A stretch of DNA of 15,110 nt. Source: SG8-40 sp035528435. GTDB lineage: Bacteria; Pseudomonadota; Gammaproteobacteria; Burkholderiales; Eutrophovitaceae. The stretch spans positions 1 through 15,110 of the forward strand of contig DATKYN010000088.1 in NCBI GenBank assembly GCA_035528435.1, in the 5' to 3' direction. This document shows, in pieces, positions 7,530 through 14,344 of the stretch. The translations under genes and the position numbers were made by a program. Position 1 is the first letter of the stretch, and the number at the start of each line of letters is the position of its first letter. Under the pieces are notes generated by a model that did not search any database, was not told the DNA's origin, and saw only the letters and a program-made list of their open reading frames with translations.

Positions 7530-7700
7530 TCAGTCTTCCGCCGAATCTTTCTTGGGACTATCGTCGGCGCCACCACCCTCAGACAAGCCATCGTCGTCGC
7601 TCTCCGATTCACGCTGCGCCATTTTATCCTCTTCCATCTGCTGCAGGCGCCGCCTGATGATCATGACAGTGGCCTCCTCCGGAGAGAGTTTTCTGGGCAT
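7530..7700 (-). CDS. Small acidic protein (56 aa) upstream of infA
   Basis: The ATG at 7700 has AGGAG nine bases upstream. The product opens MPRKLSPEEATVMIIRRRLQ. After this basic, helix-like first third comes a strongly acidic, Gly/Ser/Asp-rich tail (SESDDDGLSEGGGADDSPKK). Its charge separation and low-complexity end suggest a partly disordered small soluble protein. I do not recognise the family. Good ribosome site, unbroken frame and sensible composition argue for a real gene. It lies between an upstream terminator (7765-7803) and infA and is probably co-transcribed with infA. Confidence 0.6.
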   Translation of the reverse strand: MPRKLSPEEATVMIIRRRLQQMEEDKMAQRESESDDDGLSEGGGADDSPKKDSAED

Positions 7701-7764
7701 GTAACAGTACTCCTATTGGTCGATGCGGCGAACCGGAATTCTCGCTATCGCAACCCGGCCGCCC

Positions 7765-7803
7765 AAAATAAAAAACCCCTAACCGGCTAATCCCGGTAAG
7801 GGG
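7765..7803 (-). terminator. Intrinsic terminator, leftward
   Basis: Read on the reverse strand, the arms CCCCTTACCGG and CCGGTTAGGGG form an 11-bp stem with one mismatch and a 6-nt loop, followed by TTTTTTATTTT. It acts on leftward transcripts arriving from the putative promoter at 7834-7862 or from the SpoIIAA-like gene. It precedes the small acidic gene and infA, so it separates or attenuates them. Confidence 0.8.
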
Positions 7804-7833
7804 CATTGATCGCGCATCGCACGACAGGCACAC

Positions 7834-7862
7834 ATTGTACAGAGTCGCGCCAGACGGCTCAA
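7834..7862 (-). promoter_or_regulatory. Sigma70-type promoter candidate, leftward
   Basis: On the reverse strand there is TTGAGC (7862-7857) as -35, a 17-bp spacer, and TACAAT (7839-7834) as -10. That is 4/6 and 5/6 matches to consensus. Transcription would begin near 7827 and meet the intrinsic terminator after about 55-60 nt. Within that short leader, ATG at about 7815 opens a 12-codon frame (MRDQCPLPGLAG) ending inside the terminator stem; no good ribosome site is seen for it. Confidence 0.45.
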
Positions 7863-8004
7863 CGCAAATCTTCGGCTCCGGCCCTCATCAGCAAATTCGC
7901 TGATCGTAAGGCGGCGGACGGCATTCCAGAACGGTTACCGGACTGGCGTAAACGTGCCGGGCGGCCGGGGGCAAGGCACCGCACGGTCGATGCTTGGCAG
8001 TGCG

Positions 8005-8358
8005 CTAGCCCGCGCTTTCGCCCAGCCACGTGCGCGACTGCGCCTCAGAATCGAAAACCTTTACGTCCGCCTCGATGAACAGTGAGGTCAACAGAGCCAG
8101 CCAGGCAACCAGATCCTGGTTACTGATGATGGCAATGCGGCCAACATCGCTGGCGTGCTCTCGCGCGAAGCGAATGTCTTCGAGCGCGACATCGAGGGTG
8201 TACTCGAGCATGCCGGTCAGGTCGATCAACAGATTCAGACGCCCCTGCGCCTTCAACTGTGCACCCACTTCTTCTTCGAACTGACGATAATCGGCGACCG
8301 TAAACTCACCAAAAACGCCGACAATGGTCAGCTTGTCTTCATGCTCAATCGAAATCAT
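8005..8358 (-). CDS. SpoIIAA-like / STAS-fold protein
   Basis: This protein has 117 residues, the usual size for the SpoIIAA-like family. It opens MISIEHEDKLTIVGVFGEFT. It then shows the alternating pattern of that fold: a helix (DYRQFEEEVGAQLKA), strand LNLLIDLTGM, helix VALEDIRFAREH, strand RIAIISN, and a closing strand DVKVFDSEAQSRTWL. Members are cytosolic, and some bind lipids or act in membrane or partner-switch roles. The serine phosphorylated in classical anti-sigma antagonists is not evident; DLTG stands near that position. No kinase or sigma factor is adjacent. It lies 95 bp downstream of the acyl-CoA synthetase gene on the same strand and may be read with it. No strong ribosome site is seen. 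Confidence 0.8.
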   Translation of the reverse strand: MISIEHEDKLTIVGVFGEFTVADYRQFEEEVGAQLKAQGRLNLLIDLTGMLEYTLDVALEDIRFAREHASDVGRIAIISNQDLVAWLALLTSLFIEADVKVFDSEAQSRTWLGESAG

Positions 8359-8453
8359 GTTTTCTGCTTTCTTTGTTCAACAAACCTGCTCGCCTGGTTC
8401 CACAGACATCTTCAACGCATGCGTGCGGCCCATTATGCACTGATATCCCGCCA

Positions 8454-9989
8454 TCAAATATCGCTGATCAGCCGCTTTCGCAGCTCGGTCTTCAGAACCT
8501 TCCCGTAATTGTTTTTCGGAAGCTCGTCCACGAAAAAGTATCGCCGCGGACGCTTGAAACGCGCGATACGCTCGAGGCAAAAAGCATCGAGTTGCTCCTG
8601 GCTCACACCAGCTTGCGGATTCGCAACCACGAACGCAACGACTTCTTCACCCCATTCCGCGTCTTGCCGACCGACCACCGACACCTCTCGCACTGCCGGA
8701 TGATGCAGTAATGCTTCCTCGACCTCGCGCGGATAGATGTTCGATCCGCCGCTAATGATCAGGTCTTTGGAGCGATCGCGCAAAGTCAGGAAACCATCCT
8801 CATCGAAGGAACCCACGTCGCCGGTATGTAACCAGCCATCGCGCAAAGCCGCCGCACTCGCCTCGGGATTTCGCCAGTATCCCTGTGTGACGACATCGCC
8901 ACGAACGAGGATTTCCCCCACTTCACCAGCCGGCACCGGGCGATCACGATCGTCGGCAACGACGACTTCCACCGCAGATTGTGCAATGCCAACCGATGCC
9001 AGCCGCTCCAGGTAACGCGGGTGCTTCGTGTCACAGATTTGCTCCCGTGACAACGCCGTTATGGTCATCGGTGCTTCGCCCTGCCCGTAAATCTGCACGA
9101 AGCGCGGTCCCATGACGCGCAACGCCTCGCGGATGTCCGCCACATACATCGGGCCACCGCCATAGACAACGGTCTTCAGTCCGTCGAGGTTCGGCGAACG
9201 ATCCATCGCATGCGAAACCAGACGCTGCACCATGGTTGGTGCCAGAAACATCGTCACACCTTTCCACTGCGAGCACAGCAAAAAGACCTCGTCCGGCTCG
9301 AAACGCCCGCTCTCGGGGATCACCTGATTCGCCGCTCTGAGTACATGCGGGAGATCATAGAGGCCCGAACCGTGCGACATCGGCGCCGCATGCACAATGC
9401 AGTCCGCCGCATCGATTTGGTCGACGTCGGTGAAATAGCATTGCGTGGCACACATCAGATTACGATGCGTAATCATCACCCCTTTCGGCTGCCCGGTCGT
9501 GCCGCTCGTATAAAACAGCCACGCGACGTCATCCGGCACGGACGGATACATGTCCAGCGCGTTTGCTCCGGAGTCAAGTGCGCGGTACTCGTCCGATCCG
9601 ACCTCGATCACCCGGTCCAACCCGGGCAACTCGCCGGCCAGCGGCGCAATCGACTCCATCAGGTCCGGCGTCGCAAAGCACAATCGCGCACCTGAATCAG
9701 ACAACATGTAGGCAAACTCGCGCGCATGCAGTTTCGCATTCATCGGCACTGCGGCCAGCCCCGCGTACCAGGCCGCGTAGCGCGCCTCGACATACTCGGG
9801 GCAGTTGGTCATCGCGAGCGCCACCCGATCACCAGGTACCAGCCCGAATTCGTTCCGGAACGTACTTGCCATGGAGGCCACCCGTCGCATGAGTTGCGCA
9901 TAACTCGCCCACACCTGCTCGCCCCGGGACACCGCAGGATTGTCGGGACAGCTACGCGCCGCACGCGCCAGTAGTTGGGTGATATTCAT
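8454..9989 (-). CDS. AMP-dependent acyl-CoA synthetase / ligase
   Basis: This protein has 511 residues of the ANL superfamily, with an ATG start at 9989 and GGA ten bases upstream. Adenylation motifs run in order: P-loop YTSGTTGQPKG (160-170), YGQGE (301-305), GWLHTGD (385-391), RSKDLIISGGSNIYPREVE (406-424), and the catalytic Lys in PKNNYGK (K497) of the mobile C-terminal domain. It should activate a carboxylic acid with ATP to acyl-AMP and then acyl-CoA in the cytoplasm. The length and motifs suit medium- or long-chain fatty or aryl acids; the exact substrate is unknown. The YGxTE motif usually carries Thr before Glu, here Gly. It is divergent from the SRPBCC gene (153-bp shared gap). Confidence 0.92.
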   Translation of the reverse strand: MNITQLLARAARSCPDNPAVSRGEQVWASYAQLMRRVASMASTFRNEFGLVPGDRVALAMTNCPEYVEARYAAWYAGLAAVPMNAKLHAREFAYMLSDSGARLCFATPDLMESIAPLAGELPGLDRVIEVGSDEYRALDSGANALDMYPSVPDDVAWLFYTSGTTGQPKGVMITHRNLMCATQCYFTDVDQIDAADCIVHAAPMSHGSGLYDLPHVLRAANQVIPESGRFEPDEVFLLCSQWKGVTMFLAPTMVQRLVSHAMDRSPNLDGLKTVVYGGGPMYVADIREALRVMGPRFVQIYGQGEAPMTITALSREQICDTKHPRYLERLASVGIAQSAVEVVVADDRDRPVPAGEVGEILVRGDVVTQGYWRNPEASAAALRDGWLHTGDVGSFDEDGFLTLRDRSKDLIISGGSNIYPREVEEALLHHPAVREVSVVGRQDAEWGEEVVAFVVANPQAGVSQEQLDAFCLERIARFKRPRRYFFVDELPKNNYGKVLKTELRKRLISDI

Positions 9990-10142
9990 CGTTTAGTTTC
10001 CAGGCTTCCGCCGTATCTTATAACGGTCAGTCATCTGCAAGCCCGTTCCGCAAAGCCGCGGTCATGATAAAGTCCGCGCCACCCCGGATTTCGCGGGCAG
10101 TCAGATTCACGACAACAACCGGCAATCATCAAGGAAAACTTC

Positions 10143-10691
10143 ATGACCAGATACTTAAAAGGCGCAGTGTTGATGTTCTTCGCCGCAGTGCTCACACCCA
10201 CTGCGGCGCTGGCAGCCGACGCTCCCGAACTGAGCGTACGCCAGACCATCATCATCGACGCGCCCACCGACCAGGTCTGGGAAGTGGTGAGCGACTTCAA
10301 CGGCCTGCCCAGATGGTTTCCGTTTATCAAGGAATCCCGGCTGGTGCTGGGCGAGAACCGCCGCCTCGGCGCAATCCGCGAACTGACGCGTGGCAACGGC
10401 ACCAAGGTCGAAGAAAAACTCATCGAATACGACCCGTACAACATGACCGCGACCTACACCTACATGGGCGGCAAGCCGATGACCAGCGACTACTTTTCGA
10501 CCATGACCGTCACCGAAGCCGGCAACGGCCAGAGCATGGTCGAGTGGAAAGCCCGCTTCAAGCGCCTTCAATACTGGACTGACACCGCCCCTGAAGGGCA
10601 AGAAGACGAGACGCTCGTCAATCTGCTGAACAAGGTCTACACCATTGGCCTGGAAGGGCTGAAGCAGTACATCGAGTCACCGGCTGAGTAA
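10143..10691 (+). CDS. Secreted SRPBCC (START-like) family protein
   Basis: This protein has 182 residues, with an ATG start and AAGGA eight bases upstream. Residues 1-24 form a signal peptide (hydrophobic stretch AVLMFFAAVL, cleavage after ALA). The mature part opens SVRQTIIIDAPTDQVWEVVSDFNGLPRWFPFI, the first strand and helix of the SRPBCC/polyketide-cyclase fold, and ends with a long amphipathic helix (NKVYTIGLEGLKQYIE). This fold makes a deep hydrophobic cavity for lipids, sterols or aromatics. Export to the periplasm is unusual compared with the mostly cytosolic family. A ligand carrier for the substrate handled by neighbouring enzymes is possible but inferred. Confidence 0.88.
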   Translation: MTRYLKGAVLMFFAAVLTPTAALAADAPELSVRQTIIIDAPTDQVWEVVSDFNGLPRWFPFIKESRLVLGENRRLGAIRELTRGNGTKVEEKLIEYDPYNMTATYTYMGGKPMTSDYFSTMTVTEAGNGQSMVEWKARFKRLQYWTDTAPEGQEDETLVNLLNKVYTIGLEGLKQYIESPAE

Positions 10692-10716
10692 TCGATTTAA
10701 AAGTAAAAATCGAAAA

Positions 10717-10868
10717 CCCACCGCCAAGGCACCAGGAACGCGAGGAATCACGAAGAAATTGAGATAAGCCATTCGCAACCTGGCTGGACATCGACAGATG
10801 GATATCTGCTTGCAGTTGGCTGGTCCGTTTTACTGCCCTCTTTGTGTGACTTCGCGGCTTCGTGGTGG
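10717..10868. repeat. Imperfect inverted pair of dispersed-repeat-like motifs
   Basis: The left arm (10717-10758) begins CCCACCGCCAAGGCACC; the reverse complement of the right arm (10836-10868) begins CCACCACGAAGCCGCG. Over the first 19 bases the two agree at about 13. Both resemble the CACCGCGAAGGCGCGAAG-like intergenic repeats common in proteobacterial genomes. They occupy most of the gap between two convergent genes (stops at 10691 and 10905), a usual place for such elements; together they could fold into a long weak hairpin. Confidence 0.4.
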
Positions 10869-10904
10869 AGACTTCAGGCGCTGGATTTTCTCAGCACCAC
10901 GACG

Positions 10905-11582
10905 TCAGCACCATGACGACTGATCGGCCGGCGCACGCAGTAGTTCTCGCACGTTCGCCTCGATCACACGATAGCCGACGTTACCCGTCAGCACCTGCCG
11001 CCCTTCATTAAACAACATCGTCGGACTGGCGCGTACCGACTGATCGCGCGCCAGGGTGATGTCTTCGGATAGCAGCGCATGTGCCGCGCCACTTTCGAGA
11101 ATCGACTCGATCTCGGTAACCGGCAGCGCCAGTTTCTCTGCAATCGCCAGCAACTCCCGGCGTTGCGAGATATCCACCCGATCCCTGAAAAACGCCTCGC
11201 GCAACGCCCACGCGGCACGCTCGAATGCGGTATTACCATCGGCATCGACCGGTTGCGACTCAAGTAGCTTCAGCGCACTCAAGAACAGATGCGCCGGTAG
11301 CGACGAGCGCGGCGCATCCTGTGCCCAAAGCTCGACATGCACCGGAACGTGGTCGAATTTCGCGACCACTTCCTTCACATGCTCGCCGTAGGCCTTCGCG
11401 CCGCCGCGTTTGGCCCACTGCGATTCGAGCTTCTGATGCGCGTGCCCGAACACATGAACAAAGTGGTACTCCATCTCGACCTGTTCACCGAACTGTTGCT
11501 TCAGTTCGTCCACCCGAATCTGCGATACATACGCCCACACACACAGCACGTCGGAGAAATGCTGGATTTTGACTTTGTCCAT
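10905..11582 (-). CDS. DsbA-family / HCCA isomerase (GST-kappa-like) thioredoxin-fold protein
   Basis: This protein has 225 residues from ATG 11582; a longer in-frame start at 11672 is rejected because it adds residues unlike the family. The N-terminus KIQHFSDVLCVWAYVSQIRV matches DsbA/FrnE/2-hydroxychromene-2-carboxylate isomerase proteins, whose active site is CxxC or Ser/Cys-based. Here it is C14-V-W-A17, so the second Cys is gone. The helical insert (about 70-170) and the cis-Pro region VRASPTMLF are in place. It is probably cytosolic, since no signal is seen. Loss of the resolving Cys argues against a disulfide oxidoreductase and fits a glutathione-dependent isomerase or transferase. HCCA isomerases act in naphthalene and polycyclic aromatic degradation, but this assignment is not proven. 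Divergent from the DUF1840-epoxide hydrolase group. Confidence 0.82.
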   Translation of the reverse strand: MDKVKIQHFSDVLCVWAYVSQIRVDELKQQFGEQVEMEYHFVHVFGHAHQKLESQWAKRGGAKAYGEHVKEVVAKFDHVPVHVELWAQDAPRSSLPAHLFLSALKLLESQPVDADGNTAFERAAWALREAFFRDRVDISQRRELLAIAEKLALPVTEIESILESGAAHALLSEDITLARDQSVRASPTMLFNEGRQVLTGNVGYRVIEANVRELLRAPADQSSWC

Positions 11583-11697
11583 GATTGTTGCCCTGAAAAG
11601 TGACGTCAAAGACGAGGTGATCTCAAAGATGACATGATGTAAAAGATGATGGCACAAGCATACCGGTAGCATTGCGTTGCGAGCTGCGCTAGCGGCC

Positions 11698-11793
11698 TGT
11701 TAAAAAAGCGACTACGCGGCCCGCGTGCGGCATCGCGCGCGCGCCTCCGTGCACTCAGACCGCTGGCTACGCTTTTTTCAACAAACTGGTAGT
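11698..11793. repeat. Long imperfect inverted repeat
   Basis: The left arm TGTTAAAAAAGCG (11698-11710) is matched by the reverse complement of CGCTTTTTTCAACA (11770-11783), with one extra base on the right. The pairing continues less perfectly inward (ACTACGCGG against TAGCCAGCGG). The structure lies just upstream of the ribosome site of the DUF1840 gene, so it may be a mobile palindromic element or influence transcription of the operon. Confidence 0.5.
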
Positions 11794-11820
11794 CTTCCAC
11801 ATTGTCAGGAGGCTAACACC

Positions 11821-12129
11821 ATGTTGATTAAATTCGAAAGCGAAGCGGGCACCCTTAGCATGTTCGACGATGTTGCCGTGCCACTGCTAAAACTGATGGG
11901 GCATACCGGCACGGTGCCGAGCGCTATCCTGCCCGAAGACATTCCGGCCGCACTCGCCCGTCTGAAATCGGCCGTCGAGGCACAGTCTGCCCCTGCCGGG
12001 CGGGCGGGCGCCGCGAAAGAAGATAAGGACCAGGGCGAAGTCCCGGTGTCGCTGCACCAGCGTGCATTCCCCTTGATCGAACTGCTGGAACGCGCTGCAA
12101 AACAGGATTGCGAAGTGCTATGGCGCTAG
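11821..12129 (+). CDS. DUF1840 domain protein
   Basis: This protein has 102 residues from ATG 11821, with a perfect AGGAGG eight bases upstream; longer in-frame starts lie in the inverted repeat and are rejected. It opens MLIKFESEAGTLSMFDDVA, followed by PLLKLMGHTGTVPSAILPED and a helix around ALARLKSAVE. This is the pattern of the DUF1840 family of small soluble proteobacterial proteins with no known function. A polar linker (about 58-80) then leads to a C-terminal helix FPLIELLERAAKQDCEVLW. Its stop overlaps the epoxide hydrolase start by 10 nt, so the two are probably translationally coupled. Confidence 0.85.
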   Translation: MLIKFESEAGTLSMFDDVAVPLLKLMGHTGTVPSAILPEDIPAALARLKSAVEAQSAPAGRAGAAKEDKDQGEVPVSLHQRAFPLIELLERAAKQDCEVLWR

Positions 12130-13106
12130 CCGACAAGGAATCGGAACGCAATTTCCAGAATATCGCGACCAACGGCATCCATCTGCGCTGCGTGGTCGAA
12201 GGCAAAGGCCCGCTGGCCATCATGGTGCACGGCTGGCCCGAGTCGTGGTATTCGTGGCGTAACCAGATCGGACCGGTACGCGACATGGGCTATCGGGTCG
12301 TCGTTCCGGAAGTGCGCGGGTATGGGGAGAGCGACGCTCCCGAGGCGCTCGAATCCTATGACATGGAAAACATGATCGGTGACGTGCTCGGCCTGATCGA
12401 CCACTTCGGCGAGAAAAACGCCGTCCTGATCGGCCATGACTGGGGCGCGCCGATTGTCTGGAATACCACGGCCCTGCATCCCGACCGCGTGCGCGCCGTG
12501 GCGGCAATGAGCGTACCGTATTCGCCGCGCGGCAAGATTTCATCCATCGCACTTTGGCGTCAACTGTACCCGAACCGTTTTTTCTACCAGCTGTATTTTC
12601 AGGAACCGGGAGTGGCCGAAGCGGAACTGGAAGCCGACATCCGCACTGCCCTGCGCAAGATTTACTACTCCGGCTCCGGCGACGCGCCCAACGGCCTGTT
12701 CGATGCCGGCAAATCGCCCGACGCGCGGATGCTCGACGACATCGCCTCACCCGATGTGTTGCCACCATGGATTACCGAAGCTGACCTCGATTACTACACC
12801 GCGCAGTTCGAAAAAAGTGGCTTCCGAGGCCCGCTCAACCGCTACCGCAACCAGGATCGCGACTGGGAAAACCTCACCGGCCTGACCGATGCGCGCATTA
12901 CCCGGCCTGCCTGTTTTATCGCTGGCAGCCGCGACGCCGTGCTGCGATTCGTTCCGGGTGTCGATCTGGTTGAAAACATGAAACGCTGGGTTGACGATTT
13001 GCGCGCGTGCGAAATTATCGAAGGTGCCGGCCACTGGATCCAGCAGGAACGGCCACAGGAGGTCAACGCCGTAGTGCTGAAGTTTCTTGCTACGCTTGAC
13101 GGCTAA
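12120..13106 (+). CDS. Alpha/beta-hydrolase fold epoxide hydrolase
   Basis: This protein has 328 residues from ATG 12120, inside the end of the DUF1840 gene; no separate ribosome site is needed if coupled. All soluble epoxide hydrolase hallmarks are present: oxyanion motif HGWPESWYSWR (37-47), nucleophile D107 in GHDWGAP, charge-relay D272 in GSRDAV, and H305 in GAGHW. The lid has YQLYFQEPG (156-164) and GFRGPLNRYRN (Y242), giving the paired Tyr that activate the epoxide ring. It should add water to an epoxide to give a diol through a covalent aspartyl ester, in the cytoplasm. Substrate unknown; the lid resembles that of sEH-like enzymes. Followed 36 bp later by a monooxygenase-like gene, supporting a shared oxidative pathway. 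Confidence 0.93.
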   Translation: MALADKESERNFQNIATNGIHLRCVVEGKGPLAIMVHGWPESWYSWRNQIGPVRDMGYRVVVPEVRGYGESDAPEALESYDMENMIGDVLGLIDHFGEKNAVLIGHDWGAPIVWNTTALHPDRVRAVAAMSVPYSPRGKISSIALWRQLYPNRFFYQLYFQEPGVAEAELEADIRTALRKIYYSGSGDAPNGLFDAGKSPDARMLDDIASPDVLPPWITEADLDYYTAQFEKSGFRGPLNRYRNQDRDWENLTGLTDARITRPACFIAGSRDAVLRFVPGVDLVENMKRWVDDLRACEIIEGAGHWIQQERPQEVNAVVLKFLATLDG

Positions 13107-13142
13107 ATTTCACAACACTGTTTGATCGAGGAGACGGCACCG

Positions 13143-13439
13143 ATGAGTGGGTATGCGCTGATAGTTCATCTGCAAGTCAAACCGGAGAATCTTGAACGGT
13201 TTATGGAAATGGCGCTGGAGAACGCGGCAGCGACGCGATCGACCGAGCCGGGCTGCCGCCAGTTCGATGTGCTGGTCGCCCCGGAAGAGCCGACACGGAT
13301 CGCCTTCTACGAAGTCTACGATAACGAGACCGCATTCGAAGCCCACCAGCAGACCGGACACTTCCAGAAGTACCTCCAAAATGCCGTGCCCCTGCTTGCA
13401 ACCCGCAAACGCACGTTCTTCACGCGCACTGCGCCCTGA
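13143..13439 (+). CDS. Antibiotic biosynthesis monooxygenase-type (putative quinol monooxygenase)
   Basis: This protein has 98 residues from ATG 13143, with GGAG nine bases upstream (an upstream TTG at 13122 is less likely). It is a compact ferredoxin-like barrel of the ABM family. Signs are the first strand ALIVHLQVKPEN, the helix with ENAAATRSTEPGC, strand FDVLVAPEEP, and the hallmark FYEVYDNETAFEAHQQTGHF (55-74) with conserved His68 and His73. YgiN-type members oxidise quinols without cofactor, and others act on polyketides or as small stress proteins; the reaction here is not known. It lies between the epoxide hydrolase and a flavin reductase-like gene on the same strand. Confidence 0.88.
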   Translation: MSGYALIVHLQVKPENLERFMEMALENAAATRSTEPGCRQFDVLVAPEEPTRIAFYEVYDNETAFEAHQQTGHFQKYLQNAVPLLATRKRTFFTRTAP

Positions 13440-13508
13440 ACACCCCTGCATCCCGGTCATCACGTTGAAATACAGCCGGTAAGAGAACACTAAAGGAGCG
13501 TTTGGATT

Positions 13509-14117
13509 ATGGATTTTAGTGTGGACAGTCTCACCACGCTCGAGCGTTACAAGGTTCTCACCGGCCTGATTTTTCCGCGCCCGATTGCCTTGGTATCAAC
13601 CCGCAGCGAGAACGGCGTCGCCAACTGCGCACCGTTTTCCTGGTTCAACGCCATCTGCGAAGAACCCCCGCTGCTGTATCTGAGCTTCAACGCGCGCACC
13701 GACAACAAGATGAAGCACACCCAGGCCAATATCGAGCGCACCGGAGAGTTCGTCGTCAACCTCGTTGACGAAACCATCGCCAACGGCATGCACATCGCCA
13801 GCCGCGAATTTCCGGAAGATGTCAGCGAATTCACCGAAGCGGGATTCACCGAGGCACCCTGTGCCGTCGTCAAACACCCGCGCATCGCCGAAGCGCCGGC
13901 GAGTCTCGAATGCCGGGTGTTCACCAAGGTCGAAGTCGGCCCCGCGCGCGCCATCATCATCGGCGAAGTCCTTCACGCCCATGCGCGTGAAGGACTAATC
14001 GATCCAGGCAGCAAGCGCGTATCAGAAGAGCATTACTGGCCGATCGGGCGGCTGTATGCATCGCAATACTGCACCACCCGGCAACGGTTTGAGTTGCCGG
14101 GGGAATTGCCGGAGTAG
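13509..14117 (+). CDS. Flavin reductase-like, FMN-binding split-barrel protein
   Basis: This protein has 202 residues from ATG 13509, with AAAGGAG ten bases upstream. The N-terminal half carries the FMN-binding split barrel: TGLIFPRPIALVSTRSENGV, NCAPFSWFNAI, PPLLYLSFNARTDNKMKHT and GEFVVNLVDE. This matches the flavin reductase-like family, which binds FMN and may supply reduced flavin to an oxygenase or reduce its own substrate. The protein is longer than plain flavin reductases, with a C-terminal part ending GRLYASQYCTTRQRFELPG. Its place 69 bp after the monooxygenase-like gene fits a reductase partner, but ABM enzymes usually need no flavin, so the pairing is uncertain. Confidence 0.9.
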   Translation: MDFSVDSLTTLERYKVLTGLIFPRPIALVSTRSENGVANCAPFSWFNAICEEPPLLYLSFNARTDNKMKHTQANIERTGEFVVNLVDETIANGMHIASREFPEDVSEFTEAGFTEAPCAVVKHPRIAEAPASLECRVFTKVEVGPARAIIIGEVLHAHAREGLIDPGSKRVSEEHYWPIGRLYASQYCTTRQRFELPGELPE

Positions 14118-14137
14118 TAGCGGGCGCTAAAAAACAC

Positions 14138-14157
14138 CGTCCTCACCTCGGAGGACG
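14138..14157 (-). terminator. Hairpin with T-run on the reverse strand
   Basis: The arms CGTCCTC and GAGGACG pair perfectly around a 6-nt loop. Read leftward, the hairpin is followed by GTGTTTTTTAGCG, which has the form of an intrinsic terminator. No leftward gene is seen to its right nearby; read rightward there is no T-run. It may serve poorly in both directions at the end of the flavin reductase gene. Confidence 0.45.
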
Positions 14158-14185
14158 CTGAGGAAATAAATCGGCCTAAAGAGAG

Positions 14186-14213
14186 GCCCCCTAAAAAGGG
14201 GGCAGTCCCCTTT
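14186..14213. repeat. Two overlapping, mutually exclusive hairpins
   Basis: GCCCCCT-AAAA-AGGGGGC (14186-14203) shares bases with AAAGGGG-GCAGT-CCCCTTT (14195-14213), so only one can form at a time. The second resembles the AAAGGGGACAGTCCCC-like REP elements seen scattered in gammaproteobacterial genomes. With the hairpin at 14138-14157, this makes a structured 75-bp spacer between two flavin reductase-like genes. Confidence 0.45.
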
Positions 14214-14344
14214 GCGCCGCTAAAGGAGTGAAAATTTCAGGCTAACACCGCGTTGGTGAGCGACGCCTGCGGAGCGGCGCTTCGCGTCTTCTGCAGCGCG
14301 CCACGACGCGAACGTTGCACAGCATCTTTGAGGCGCAAATAAGC

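Noticed and set aside
9210..9695. Forward frame of 161 codons
   Set aside because: Antisense to the acyl-CoA synthetase core; composition rich in Arg and His as in GC-rich shadows.
10840..10868. tRNA or RNA gene in the convergent gap
   Set aside because: No T-loop GTTCGA-type sequence or cloverleaf; it matches dispersed-repeat style instead.
11599..11606. TGACGTCA palindrome upstream of the HCCA-like gene
   Set aside because: A single 8-bp palindrome is expected by chance and no regulator points to it.
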